Shown one piece after another: positions 10,005-17,695 of a DNA stretch of 49,356 bases; the stretch's first letter is position 1, and each line of letters opens with the position of its first letter. This DNA is from Flavobacteriaceae bacterium CRH (GTDB lineage: Bacteria > Bacteroidota > Bacteroidia > Flavobacteriales > Flavobacteriaceae). Location: positions 1 through 49,356 of the forward strand of contig LMAJ01000031.1 of the NCBI GenBank assembly GCA_001507425.1, read 5' to 3'. A program made the position numbers and the translations under genes. The notes under the pieces are model-generated. The model saw nothing but the letters and a program-made list of their open reading frames with translations. It was not told the DNA's origin and searched no databases.

Positions 10005-10214
10005 TATATTTATTAAATCATCTAAAATTCAGCGACTTAAAGTGCCAAATATATTATATAATTTTAACAGGAAAAGAATTGTTTATAAAAAGTTATTATA
10101 TTATTTTAATAAAATTTTATATAATTATCATTTTTCTATTATGTAGGCATATGCCAAAATTTTCAGCAAACGTAAACATTCTCTTTAATTATTTTTTACG
10201 GGATTCCTCATTTA

Positions 10215-10249
10215 TAACAAAAAAAGGCTCCCGATTTCTCTGGAGCCTT
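10215..10249 (-). terminator. Rho-independent terminator of the yebC-like gene
   Basis: An 8-bp perfect stem (AAGGCTCC at 10224-10231 with GGAGCCTT at 10242-10249) and a 10-base loop are followed on the minus strand by a run of Ts. It lies 23 bp after the yebC stop. Confidence 0.8.
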
Positions 10250-10271
10250 ACTATAGAAGATAAATGAAATA

Positions 10272-10985
10272 TTATGCTTCTTGCATCGTATGATAAACGT
10301 TCATAACGTCATCATCTTCTTCAATTTTTTCGATTAGTTTTTCAACATCAGCGATTTGAGCTTCTGTAAGTTCTTTTGTGATTTGTGGAATACGCTCAAA
10401 ACCAGAAGATAGGATTTCTAAACCTCTGTTTTCTAATTCCTTTTGTAAAGCACCAAAACTTCCAAAAGGCGCATAGATTAAAATTCCGTCTTCATCTTCA
10501 AAAACCTCTTCGGCACCAAAATCAATTAATTCTAATTCTAATTCTTCCGGATCAAGGTTTCCTTTTGCAATTCTAAAATTACAAGTATGGTCAAACATAA
10601 ACTCTACAGAACCCTGAGTTCCCATAGTTCCGTTGCACTTGTTAAAGTAACTACGAATATTCGCAACCGTTCTATTATTATTGTCAGATGCCGTTTCAAT
10701 TAAAATCGCAATTCCGTGAGGCGCGTAACCTTCAAACAAAATTTCTTTATAGTTGGCAGTATCTTTATTACTTGCATTTTTTATCGCGCGCTCCACATTG
10801 TCCTTAGGCATGTTAGCGGCTTTTGCATTTTGTATTACAGCTCTTAATCTAGAATTGGCATCTGGGTTAGGACCACCTTCTTTAACGGCCATAACAATGT
10901 CTTTACCAATTCGGGTAAATGTTTTAGCCATTGCTGACCAACGTTTCATTTTTCTTCCTTTTCTAAATTCGAACGCTCTTCCCAT
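10272..10985 (-). CDS. yebC: YebC/PmpR (TACO1) family protein
   Basis: 237 residues, the usual family length. The N-terminal signature MGRAFEFRKGRKMKRWSAMA, the FTRIGKDIVMAVKEGG stretch, the NMPKDNVERAIKNA helix and the EGYAPHGIAILIE strand are all present. The family was first described as transcriptional regulators and, more recently, as factors that relieve ribosome stalling at difficult sequences. The gene is monocistronic: a strong TTG/TAnnTTTG promoter lies directly upstream and a terminator directly downstream. Confidence 0.95.
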   Translation of the reverse strand: MGRAFEFRKGRKMKRWSAMAKTFTRIGKDIVMAVKEGGPNPDANSRLRAVIQNAKAANMPKDNVERAIKNASNKDTANYKEILFEGYAPHGIAILIETASDNNNRTVANIRSYFNKCNGTMGTQGSVEFMFDHTCNFRIAKGNLDPEELELELIDFGAEEVFEDEDGILIYAPFGSFGALQKELENRGLEILSSGFERIPQITKELTEAQIADVEKLIEKIEEDDDVMNVYHTMQEA

Positions 10986-11008
10986 TACTAATTTTTTATT
11001 TTGAGATG

Positions 11009-11040
11009 CAAAAATACGGTTATTCCTTATTTTTCCAAAA
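11009..11040 (-). promoter_or_regulatory. Bacteroidota-type promoter of yebC
   Basis: On the minus strand a TTG (11038-11036) is followed after exactly 19 bases by TATTTTTG (11016-11009). This fits the Bacteroidota primary-sigma consensus of TTG at -33 and TAnnTTTG at -7. The -7 box ends 23 bases before the yebC ATG. Confidence 0.6.
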
Positions 11041-11198
11041 TCAATTCTATTCTTTTTTAAATTATGTTTTTACTTGTAATTTAATCGCAGAGTTCGCTAA
11101 GATTTACGCAAAGTTTGCAAAGTTTTTTACTAAATTTTACTTAGTAAGTTCACAAAGTTATCAAGCTTTTTCAAAGTCGAAGATTTTGAAAAAGTAGT

Positions 11199-11261
11199 AA
11201 ATCTAAAATCTAAAATCTAAAATCTAAAATCTAAAATCTAAAATCTAAAATCTAAAATCTA
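11199..11261. repeat. Nine copies of a 7-bp tandem repeat (AAATCTA)
   Basis: The 63 bases are nine uninterrupted, identical AAATCTA units. The array ends on the TAG stop codon of the S41 protease gene (11259-11261), so the last repeat supplies that stop. The neighbouring spacer (11070-11190) has looser purine-rich wording such as GCAAAGTTTGCAAAGTTT, typical of this genome's intergenic repeats. Confidence 0.9.
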
Positions 11262-13289
11262 TTTTGACGCATTAAACTCCGTAATAATATTAACCGCTTC
11301 ATTTAAATAAGGGTTAGTTTTGAGATTATCAATTTGATACTGGTTTATAGTTTTCTCTGTTGGATAAACGCCTAATAAAAATTGATTCACAGTCGAATTA
11401 TAAACATCTAACGGATTATTATCATCGTTAAAAGTATGTATTTCTGTCCAAATAGAATTAACAGCTTTTTTTTGTTCAAAAACCGCATCAAGGGTCATCG
11501 GAATCTCAGCTTTTGGGACATTAACCATTTGGTCAATTTTTACATTAATTTTTTTGATGTCATTAAAGTAGTAATTATCAGCCAATCTTGATTTACTGTT
11601 TTTAGCAATTTTATCAATCAGGTCTCGTTTTACGTAAGTTTTGTATTTTAAAAAGGGTTCGATACTGTCATTTTTTATGGCAGTAGGAAAATCACTTTCT
11701 TTTTGATAGATATCTTCATAAAATTCCGGAAGAACGACATCGGGCTTGACGCCAATATATTGATGGCTTTTTCCTGTAATTCTGTAAAATTTATTAATAG
11801 TTATTTTTAAGAAATCGGTATTTTTTTCTTCGTCAAGCGAAAGAATGGTTTGCATTGTAGCTTTACCAAGCGTATTGCTGCCCAGTAGTAATGCACGGTT
11901 ATAATCTTGCAATATCGAAGAAAAAAACTCGCTGGCAGAAGCCGTATTACTATTGATTAAAATTACAATCGGACCTTTGTAAATAACTCCCCTAAACGGA
12001 TCATTAATTACAGACTTCTCTTTTTTATTGTCAATAACAATAGAAATAGGACCGTAATCAACAAACATTCCGGCCAATTTAATGGCTTCTTCCATAGATC
12101 CGCCGCCATTGTCAATTAAATCAATCACCAAACCTTTTATATGGTCTCTTTCTAATTTAATAACTTCTCGTGCAACATCGTCAGCGCAGCCTTTTCGGCT
12201 GTTTCCATCTAAATCAGCATAAAAACTCGGAACTTTTATATAACCAATTTTACTATCCTTGCCAATTATAAAACTGAAGACCGAATTATCTTCATCTTTC
12301 ATAACTTGTTTTTCAATATAAACTTCAAAGTTTTTACCTGAATTTCGTTTTAAAGTCAGGATAATACTTTTATTAGATTCCGATAAAATCATAGTAGAAA
12401 TCGATTCTAAAGAAGAACAGGAAACCTGAAGCGTTTCTTTTTGATTAGAAACCGAAAGTATCTGATCACCTTTTTTAATCTGCCCGGTTTGATAAGCGGG
12501 ACCATTTGGGTCAATTTCATCGATTATTATTTCGTTTTTCTCATTTAGATTTACCGTCATTCCCAAAGACAAATGTTCTTTAGATAATGAAGCAACAAAA
12601 CTAGATTTAGAATCATCACTAAAATATGCTGTATGAGGATCAAAATAAGTGCAGAAGAAATTATAAAGTTTTTCCTCCTGTTTAATATTTGTTTCAAGGA
12701 GCGTACTTATCCTGCAGATTTCATTGGATAAAATCATATTTTTAGACGCCAATTCCAACGATTTAAAATTAGTCTTCAACGAATCCAGATTATTGCCCGT
12801 TTCAGCAATATCATCTAAAATCTGATAGCGTAATTTCTTAATCCAGACTTTTTCAATATTTTCTTTTTTAAGATAAAAGGCAAAAGATTTTTTATAAAAC
12901 CGAATCGTATCTTTAGTCGAATAATCAATGTTTCCGGCTTGTATTTTTTCTAAAACAGCTTTAGTTCTAACAAGTCCATTTTTATATTTACCAGTAATAT
13001 CGGCTAAAAAACTACAATCATTTTTCAGGATTAAATCATCTAAATTCAAGCGGTATTTCTTTGCCAATTCTTCATACTCAGATTCGAAAAATATATTTCT
13101 CGAAGGATCTAATTCGTTGATTAGATTATCAAAAACAAAAACAGATAAACTATCGTCTACCGGTTTCGGGCGAACATGTTCTGTTTGTATTAGTACATTT
13201 ATTTTGTTTAGTATTACGCATGTCTGGTCGCTATTTTGACTAAACAGGACACTCGTGGTTAACATCAATACTAATACTATTTTTTTCAT
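11259..13289 (-). CDS. prc: Carboxyl-terminal processing protease, S41 family (Prc/Tsp type)
   Basis: 676 residues with a signal peptide (ends LFSQ). A long N-terminal helical region (about 25-235) is followed by a PDZ domain (about 240-320, GMTVNL to KGDQILSV) and an S41 peptidase core (about 335-500). The core has DNGGGSMEEAI and TASASEFF with the probable nucleophile Ser451, and LGKATMQ with the general-base Lys476. The 25-residue Ser-Lys spacing equals that of E. coli Tsp (S430/K455). Proteins of this family cut periplasmic substrates at non-polar C-termini. A tail of about 110 residues follows, as in long Prc proteins. It probably acts in the periplasm. Its 3' end merges with a 7-bp tandem repeat array. 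Confidence 0.85.
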   Translation of the reverse strand: MKKIVLVLMLTTSVLFSQNSDQTCVILNKINVLIQTEHVRPKPVDDSLSVFVFDNLINELDPSRNIFFESEYEELAKKYRLNLDDLILKNDCSFLADITGKYKNGLVRTKAVLEKIQAGNIDYSTKDTIRFYKKSFAFYLKKENIEKVWIKKLRYQILDDIAETGNNLDSLKTNFKSLELASKNMILSNEICRISTLLETNIKQEEKLYNFFCTYFDPHTAYFSDDSKSSFVASLSKEHLSLGMTVNLNEKNEIIIDEIDPNGPAYQTGQIKKGDQILSVSNQKETLQVSCSSLESISTMILSESNKSIILTLKRNSGKNFEVYIEKQVMKDEDNSVFSFIIGKDSKIGYIKVPSFYADLDGNSRKGCADDVAREVIKLERDHIKGLVIDLIDNGGGSMEEAIKLAGMFVDYGPISIVIDNKKEKSVINDPFRGVIYKGPIVILINSNTASASEFFSSILQDYNRALLLGSNTLGKATMQTILSLDEEKNTDFLKITINKFYRITGKSHQYIGVKPDVVLPEFYEDIYQKESDFPTAIKNDSIEPFLKYKTYVKRDLIDKIAKNSKSRLADNYYFNDIKKINVKIDQMVNVPKAEIPMTLDAVFEQKKAVNSIWTEIHTFNDDNNPLDVYNSTVNQFLLGVYPTEKTINQYQIDNLKTNPYLNEAVNIITEFNASK

Positions 13290-13430
13290 AAATCGAAACT
13301 ATTCGTTTAGACTAAAATTACGCTTTATTTTTTGATAAAAAGTTACAATTTTTCTAAAATTTCTTACATCAAAGTGATTTTATTTAACAGAGAAAAAACA
13401 ATAGAATCTTTTAATTCATAAAATCTGGAG

Positions 13431-13466
13431 CAAAAAAAATGCGTTACTTAAAAAGCAACGCATTTT
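13431..13466 (-). terminator. Terminator of gcvT
   Basis: AAAATGCGTT (13437-13446) pairs perfectly with AACGCATTTT (13457-13466) around an 11-base loop, and the minus-strand transcript continues into a T run. It lies 20 bp beyond the gcvT stop. Confidence 0.75.
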
Positions 13467-13486
13467 CAAAATATATGTGTTAAAAA

Positions 13487-14569
13487 CTATTTCTTGTAAA
13501 AAGGTAATTTTACCACTTTAGCTGGAACATCATTTTTTCTGATTCTGATAAAAATATCGCCGTCAATTGCGCTATTTGCAACCGTAACATATCCTAAACC
13601 AATACCTTTGTTCATAGATGGAGACATCGTTCCAGAAGTTACAATACCAATTACAGCACCTTCAGCATCAACAATTTCGTAATCGTGTCTTGGTACTGCA
13701 CGCTCTTGCATTTCAAAAGCCACTAATTTTTTAGTAACACCAACTTCTTTTTGTTTTTTCAAACTTTCAGAATTCGTGAAATCTTTATTAAATTTTGTGA
13801 TCCATCCTAAACCAGCTTCAAGCGGAGAAGTTGTATCATTAATATCGTTTCCGTACAAACAAAATCCCATTTCAAGACGTAAAGTATCACGAGCCGCAAG
13901 ACCAATTGGTTTAATACCAAAAGCCGCTCCCGCTTCAAAAACCTTGTTCCAAACTTGTTCTGCTTCACTGTTTTTGCAATAAATTTCAAAACCTCCAGAA
14001 CCTGTATATCCTGTAGCAGAAATAATTACATGCTCAATACCGGCAAAATCACCAACTTCAAAATGGTAATACGGAATTGCAGCTAAATCTATAGAAGATA
14101 AAGCCTGCATAGCCTCAACCGCTTTTGGACCCTGAATTGCCAATAACGAATAATCATCCGAAAGGTTTTTCATCTCAACACCCAAATCATTGTGAGACGA
14201 AATCCAGTTCCAGTCTTTGTCAATATTAGAAGCATTTACAACCAGTAAATACTGCTCGTCTTTCATTTTATAAACAATCAAATCATCTACAATTCCGCCC
14301 TCATTATTTGGTAAACAAGAATATTGCGCTCTTCCAATTGTCAAAGTCGAAGCATCATTCGAAGTCACTTTCTGAATCAAAGCCAAAGCATTTGGTCCTG
14401 TAAGTAAAAATTCTCCCATATGCGAAACGTCAAAAACGCCCACACTGTTACGAACTGTTTCGTGTTCAGCATTTACGCCCTCATAAGTAATAGGCATATT
14501 ATAACCGGCAAACGGAAGCATTTTTGCTCCCAAACTCTCATGTATGTGCGTAAGCGCAGTATTTTTCAT
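13487..14569 (-). CDS. gcvT: Aminomethyltransferase, glycine cleavage system T protein
   Basis: 360 residues, normal for GcvT. The N-terminus (HESLGAKMLPFAGYNMP), the folate-domain segments (VFDVSHMGEFLLTG, GGIVDDLIVYKM, ATGYTGSGGFEIYC), RDTLRLEMGFCLYGND, and the C-terminal barrel with EIVD and GIVTSGTMSPS are all recognisable. It transfers the aminomethyl group from lipoyl-H protein to tetrahydrofolate, releasing ammonia. The other glycine cleavage genes are not adjacent; the neighbours are an S41 protease and a repeat-rich spacer. Transcription appears monocistronic, from a TAnnTTTG box 26 bases upstream to the hairpin after the stop. Confidence 0.96.
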   Translation of the reverse strand: MKNTALTHIHESLGAKMLPFAGYNMPITYEGVNAEHETVRNSVGVFDVSHMGEFLLTGPNALALIQKVTSNDASTLTIGRAQYSCLPNNEGGIVDDLIVYKMKDEQYLLVVNASNIDKDWNWISSHNDLGVEMKNLSDDYSLLAIQGPKAVEAMQALSSIDLAAIPYYHFEVGDFAGIEHVIISATGYTGSGGFEIYCKNSEAEQVWNKVFEAGAAFGIKPIGLAARDTLRLEMGFCLYGNDINDTTSPLEAGLGWITKFNKDFTNSESLKKQKEVGVTKKLVAFEMQERAVPRHDYEIVDAEGAVIGIVTSGTMSPSMNKGIGLGYVTVANSAIDGDIFIRIRKNDVPAKVVKLPFYKK

Positions 14570-14594
14570 TGTGTTGTTTTATAAAATTGTGTCG

Positions 14595-14602
14595 CAAATT
14601 TA
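14595..14602 (-). promoter_or_regulatory. Candidate -7 box of gcvT
   Basis: TAAATTTG on the minus strand matches TAnnTTTG and sits 26 bases before the gcvT ATG. No TTG is present at the expected -33 distance, so support is partial. Confidence 0.35.
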
Positions 14603-14686
14603 TTCAAAAAATATCAAATTTTAGTAGTCTAAATTATAAATTTCGCAATGATCAGGAGCAATTCCAGCTTTCCGTTACAAGTCCTC

Positions 14687-14769
14687 GTAAAAAAAGCAAA
14701 GTTTCTAATGTTCTAAAAAGAGCTTCCGTTGGTCGCTTTTTTAGAACAAGAAACTTTTGCTTTTTTTAC
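14687..14769. repeat. Long imperfect hairpin in the gcvT-nnrD spacer
   Basis: Two arms of about 33 bases (14687-14719 and 14737-14769) pair almost fully around a 17-base loop. They consist of a poly-A/GC block, GTTTCT, GTTCT and a second poly-A block. The flanks also carry related wording (CTTTCCGTTACAAG on the left, GGGCTTTCCACTGCAA on the right). No convincing gene covers it. It could be a dispersed hairpin element or a structured RNA. The rest of the 530-base spacer (14570-15099) holds the next hairpin and a stretch of dispersed-repeat wording (15001-15065), with no gene. Confidence 0.6.
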
Positions 14770-14881
14770 TCCGGGCTTTCCACTGCAATCTGGGCTAGAC
14801 ATTCTGACGATAAGAAACACTTTCTTCTTCAAATTTTTATGTAACTTTAGTAAACTAAATTTTTTATAAAGATTTTGAATT

Positions 14882-14960
14882 CCTGCAAGGTTTCTAAAAC
14901 CTTGTAGGTATCTGTATTCACAAAAAAATAACACCTACAAGGTTTTAGAAACCTTGCAGG
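14882..14960. repeat. Perfect 28-bp inverted repeat with internally palindromic arms
   Basis: 14882-14909 and 14933-14960 are exact reverse complements separated by 23 bases. Each arm is itself nearly palindromic (GCAAGGTTTCTAAAACCTTG), so the element can form one long or two short hairpins. It looks like a dispersed palindromic unit and not a terminator, because no T run follows on either side. Confidence 0.8.
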
Positions 14961-15099
14961 AAACCAATACAACAGATATCAGGAAATTAAAAATCCATTT
15001 TTATCCGCGTCTTTACGAAGTAAATCCGTTTAATCTGTGTTATAAATACATCAGCATAAATCAGGAAGTGATTAAAAATTAAAATAATAAATAAGCCAA

Positions 15100-15945
15100 A
15101 TGAAAGATCCTTTTTTAATCACCAAAGAAGAAATTCTAAAAATATACAAACCCATAAATCCCACAACTCATAAAGGACTTCAGGGGCACGCCGTAATTAT
15201 TGCCGGAAGTTACGGCAAAATAGGAGCGGCAGTTTTAGCATCAAAATCGTGTTTAAAATCAGGCTGTGGACTCGTAACAACCTTTACACCAAAATGTGGC
15301 TATCAAATCCTCCAAATTTCAATTCCCGAAGTTATGGTTCTCACCGATGAAAATTCTAATTTTATCACTACTATTCATCTTCCGATAATTCCTCAGGCAA
15401 TCGGAATTGGCCCTGGAATAGGGCAGGAGTTAGCTACGCAAAAAGCCTTGTTCGAATTTTTAAGAATCAATAAAACACCTTTAGTACTCGATGCCGATGC
15501 GCTGAATATTTTAGCAGAAAATCAATCCTGGTTAGCATTAGTTCCTGAAAATACCATTCTGACACCACATCCAAAAGAACTGGAACGTTTAATCGGCAAA
15601 TGGAATTCAGAATCTGATAAGTTTCAAAAAACAATCGCTTTTTCAGAAAAATACAAAGTAATTATCGTCATGAAGGGCGCGCCAACATACATTATCAATA
15701 AAAGTAAAATCTACGAAAACACCACCGGAAATGCAGCTTTAGCCACCGCAGGAAGCGGAGACGTTTTAACCGGAATCATAACCAGTTTATTAGCTCAAGG
15801 TTACGAACCAATATATGCCGCAAAACTAGGCGTTTTCCTCCACGGTTTAACTGCTGATATTGCTTTGCCAAAAACAGGATATCAATCGTTTATTGCTTCG
15901 GACATTATTGAGAATTTAGGAAAAGCGTTTTTGTATTTAGACTGA
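15100..15945 (+). CDS. nnrD: ADP-dependent NAD(P)H-hydrate dehydratase
   Basis: 281 residues, ribokinase-like fold of the YjeF C-terminal (CARKD) family. Motifs in order: GSYGKIGAAVLASKSCLKSG, GIGPGIG, LDADALNIL, ILTPHPKELERL, MKGAPTYII and GNAALATAGSGDVLTGII, whose Asp is the catalytic residue in this family. The enzyme repairs hydrated NADH and NADPH using ADP. The N-terminal NnrE epimerase domain often fused to it is absent, so this is the single-domain form. It stands alone between two repeat-rich spacers. Confidence 0.92.
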   Translation: MKDPFLITKEEILKIYKPINPTTHKGLQGHAVIIAGSYGKIGAAVLASKSCLKSGCGLVTTFTPKCGYQILQISIPEVMVLTDENSNFITTIHLPIIPQAIGIGPGIGQELATQKALFEFLRINKTPLVLDADALNILAENQSWLALVPENTILTPHPKELERLIGKWNSESDKFQKTIAFSEKYKVIIVMKGAPTYIINKSKIYENTTGNAALATAGSGDVLTGIITSLLAQGYEPIYAAKLGVFLHGLTADIALPKTGYQSFIASDIIENLGKAFLYLD

Positions 15946-15964
15946 CTTAGATTTTTACACGCAG

Positions 15965-16068
15965 TTTGTCATCCCGAGGAACGAGGGATCACACACGGAA
16001 CTCGACAAAGATTGGCGACTTTCTATGCGGAGTTTCTAGTGTGATCCCTCGTTCCTCGGGATGACAAA
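15965..16068. repeat. Long-hairpin element, copy 1 of 3 (about 104 bp)
   Basis: Perfect 30-bp terminal inverted repeats (15965-15994 and 16039-16068) flank a 44-base centre. The arms begin TTTGTCATCCCGAGGAACGA and close with GGGATCACAC. Sister copies lie at 17433-17534 and 45961-46060 with the same outer (GTCATCC) and inner (GGATCACAC) wording. The element fills most of the spacer between nnrD and the HipA-like gene. Confidence 0.9.
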
Positions 16069-16163
16069 AATGATGACAATTAGGAATTACCACTTAGCTT
16101 GCAGTTAAAACACACAAAATTCTAATATTCTAAGAAGTCTAATAATCTAACAATCTAAATTAG

Positions 16164-16171
16164 TAAGTTTG
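16164..16171 (+). promoter_or_regulatory. Candidate -7 box of the HipA-like gene
   Basis: TAAGTTTG matches TAnnTTTG and ends only five bases before the ATG at 16177. If it is used, the transcript would be leaderless or nearly so. No good -33 TTG is visible. Confidence 0.35.
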
Positions 16172-16176
16172 TATAT

Positions 16177-16959
16177 ATGGAAAACAACTTCGATCTCAGA
16201 ACGGTAAACGTTACACGTTATATAACGCCTTTACGCGAAGGCGGCTCTTTACCAGCTTTGGCAGAAGCCGATGACGATTTTAAATACGTTTTAAAATTTA
16301 AAGGTGCCGGACACGGCGTAAAAGCCTTAATAGCCGAATTAGTGGGCGGACAAATTGCAAAAGCCTTAAAACTACAACTTCCCGAACTGGTTTTTGCCAA
16401 TCTCGACGAAGCTTTTGGAAGAACTGAAGCCGACGAAGAAATTCAGGATTTACTTCAAGGAAGCCAGGGATTAAATCTGGCACTCCATTTTTTATCAGGC
16501 GCCATTACATTCGATCCGGTTGTAACTACTGTAGACGCAAAATTAGCCTCGCAAATTGTTTGGTTAGACGCATATATTACTAACGTCGATCGTACTTTTA
16601 AAAATACCAATATGCTAATCTGGCATAAAGAATTATGGCTGATAGATCATGGCGCATGCTTGTATTTTCACCATTCCTGGAACAATTGGGAGCAACATGC
16701 CAAAAGTCCGTTTGCGTTGATAAAAGACCATGTTTTATTACCGCAAGCTTCACTTTTAAAAGAAGTTGATGCCGAATTTAAAACGCTTTTAACCAATGAA
16801 ATTCTGGAAGAAATTGTAAATACGATTCCACAAGAATGGTTGCAATGGGAAGACACCGACGAAACACCCGAAGCTTTGCGAAACGTATACTTACAGTTTT
16901 TGCAAACGAGATTAAATAATTCCGAAATCTTTGTAAATCAAGCTCAAAATGCAAGATAG
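16177..16959 (+). CDS. HipA-like kinase (HipA_2 type)
   Basis: 260 residues, a small stand-alone kinase related to the HipA fold but lacking the N-terminal part of true HipA toxins. Visible kinase features are a beta-strand with the candidate ATP-binding lysine (KYVLKFKGAGHG, K40/K42), the catalytic loop NVDRTFKNTNML with D138 and N143, and LIDHGACLYF with the metal-binding D157. The last 11 bp overlap the DUF3037 gene, and these two families are commonly found side by side. The substrate is unknown. A phosphotransfer role in a two-protein module is inferred from fold and context. No HipB-like antitoxin is visible beside it. Confidence 0.82.
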   Translation: MENNFDLRTVNVTRYITPLREGGSLPALAEADDDFKYVLKFKGAGHGVKALIAELVGGQIAKALKLQLPELVFANLDEAFGRTEADEEIQDLLQGSQGLNLALHFLSGAITFDPVVTTVDAKLASQIVWLDAYITNVDRTFKNTNMLIWHKELWLIDHGACLYFHHSWNNWEQHAKSPFALIKDHVLLPQASLLKEVDAEFKTLLTNEILEEIVNTIPQEWLQWEDTDETPEALRNVYLQFLQTRLNNSEIFVNQAQNAR

Positions 16960-17332
16960 TCACTTATATGAGTATGCCGTAATTCGTGTGGTACCAAGAG
17001 TGGAGCGCGAAGAATTCCTGAATATCGGAATCATTTTATTTTGTAAAAGGGCCAAATTTATAAAAGTATTGTCCCATATTGACGATGCTAAAATCGAAGC
17101 ACTTTCGAACGATTTTGACGTGGAGCAATTGCATTGCAATGTAACGGCACTTAAAAAAATTGCAAGCGGAGATAAAGATGGCGGACCCATTGGCGAAATG
17201 GATATTCCGTCTCGTTTTCGCTGGTTAACAGCAATTCGCAGTTCGGCAATTCAAACTTCAAGGCCGCATTCCGGTTTATGTGAGGATTTAGAAAAAACCA
17301 TTCAAAGATTGTTTGAGGAGTTGGTGCTTTAA
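16949..17332 (+). CDS. DUF3037 family protein
   Basis: 127 residues, with the family hallmarks YEYAVIRVVPRVEREEFLNIGIILFC at the N-terminus and FRWLTAIRSSAIQTSRPHSGLC toward the C-terminus. It starts inside the end of the HipA-like kinase gene (11-bp overlap), so translation is probably coupled. The function of the family is not known. Its conserved pairing with HipA-like kinases suggests that it is the kinase's substrate, regulator or partner. Confidence 0.82.
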   Translation: MQDSHLYEYAVIRVVPRVEREEFLNIGIILFCKRAKFIKVLSHIDDAKIEALSNDFDVEQLHCNVTALKKIASGDKDGGPIGEMDIPSRFRWLTAIRSSAIQTSRPHSGLCEDLEKTIQRLFEELVL

Positions 17333-17344
17333 AAAAGGTTCAGA

Positions 17345-17408
17345 GGTTCAAAGGAACAAAGGTTCAAAGAAACAAAGGTTTAAAGAAACAAAGGTTTGAA
17401 GAAATAAG
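17345..17408. repeat. Four copies of a 16-bp tandem repeat
   Basis: Units of GGTTCAAAGAAACAAA type at 17345, 17361, 17377 and 17393, with one to four changes between copies. This wording recurs in other spacers of the window, for example between thrA and thrB. With the long-hairpin element and the terminator further on, it accounts for most of the 363-base spacer 17333-17695. Confidence 0.8.
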
Positions 17409-17432
17409 TCTTAAACAGGATTGTTGCCGTTT

Positions 17433-17534
17433 TTGTCATCCTGACGGAGGAAGGATCACACTAGAAGTTCGACAAAGATTGACGACTCTCTATGAGGAAT
17501 TTCTTGTGTGATCCTTCCTCCGTCAGGATGACAA
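17433..17534. repeat. Long-hairpin element, copy 2 of 3 (about 102 bp)
   Basis: Perfect 29-bp terminal inverted repeats (17433-17461 and 17506-17534). The middle of each arm differs from copy 1 (GACGGAGGAAGG in place of GAGGAACGAGGG), but both arms changed together so pairing stays perfect. The 44-base centre resembles copy 1 (TTCGACAAAGATTG, then a shifted CTCTATG). Confidence 0.9.
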
Positions 17535-17570
17535 GCATGACTTAATCTGAGTTTTCGGTTTAAATTAAAA

Positions 17571-17608
17571 TAAAAAACCACGAACTACATTGCTGTAATT
17601 CGTGGTTT
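17571..17608 (-). terminator. Terminator of the pectate lyase gene
   Basis: 15-bp arms (17575-17589 and 17594-17608) with one G-U type mismatch and a four-base loop. The minus strand continues as TTTTTTATTTTAATTTT. It lies about 87 bp beyond the stop of the pectate lyase. Confidence 0.75.
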
Positions 17609-17695
17609 AAACTAAACTAACTAACTTTATTCTCTTTTTAATACCATAGTTTCAAAGTAAGTTGTTTGAAATTATAGTGCTAAAAATATTTTCAA

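Noticed and set aside
10046..10053. TATATTTG on the minus strand as promoter of the 1584-residue gene
   Set aside because: The box fits, but no TTG lies at the right distance and the region is so AT-rich that chance matches are common.
14569..14934. Two overlapping short frames in the gcvT-nnrD spacer
   Set aside because: They cover hairpin repeats and low-complexity A/T runs on opposite strands, so neither is likely to be a gene.
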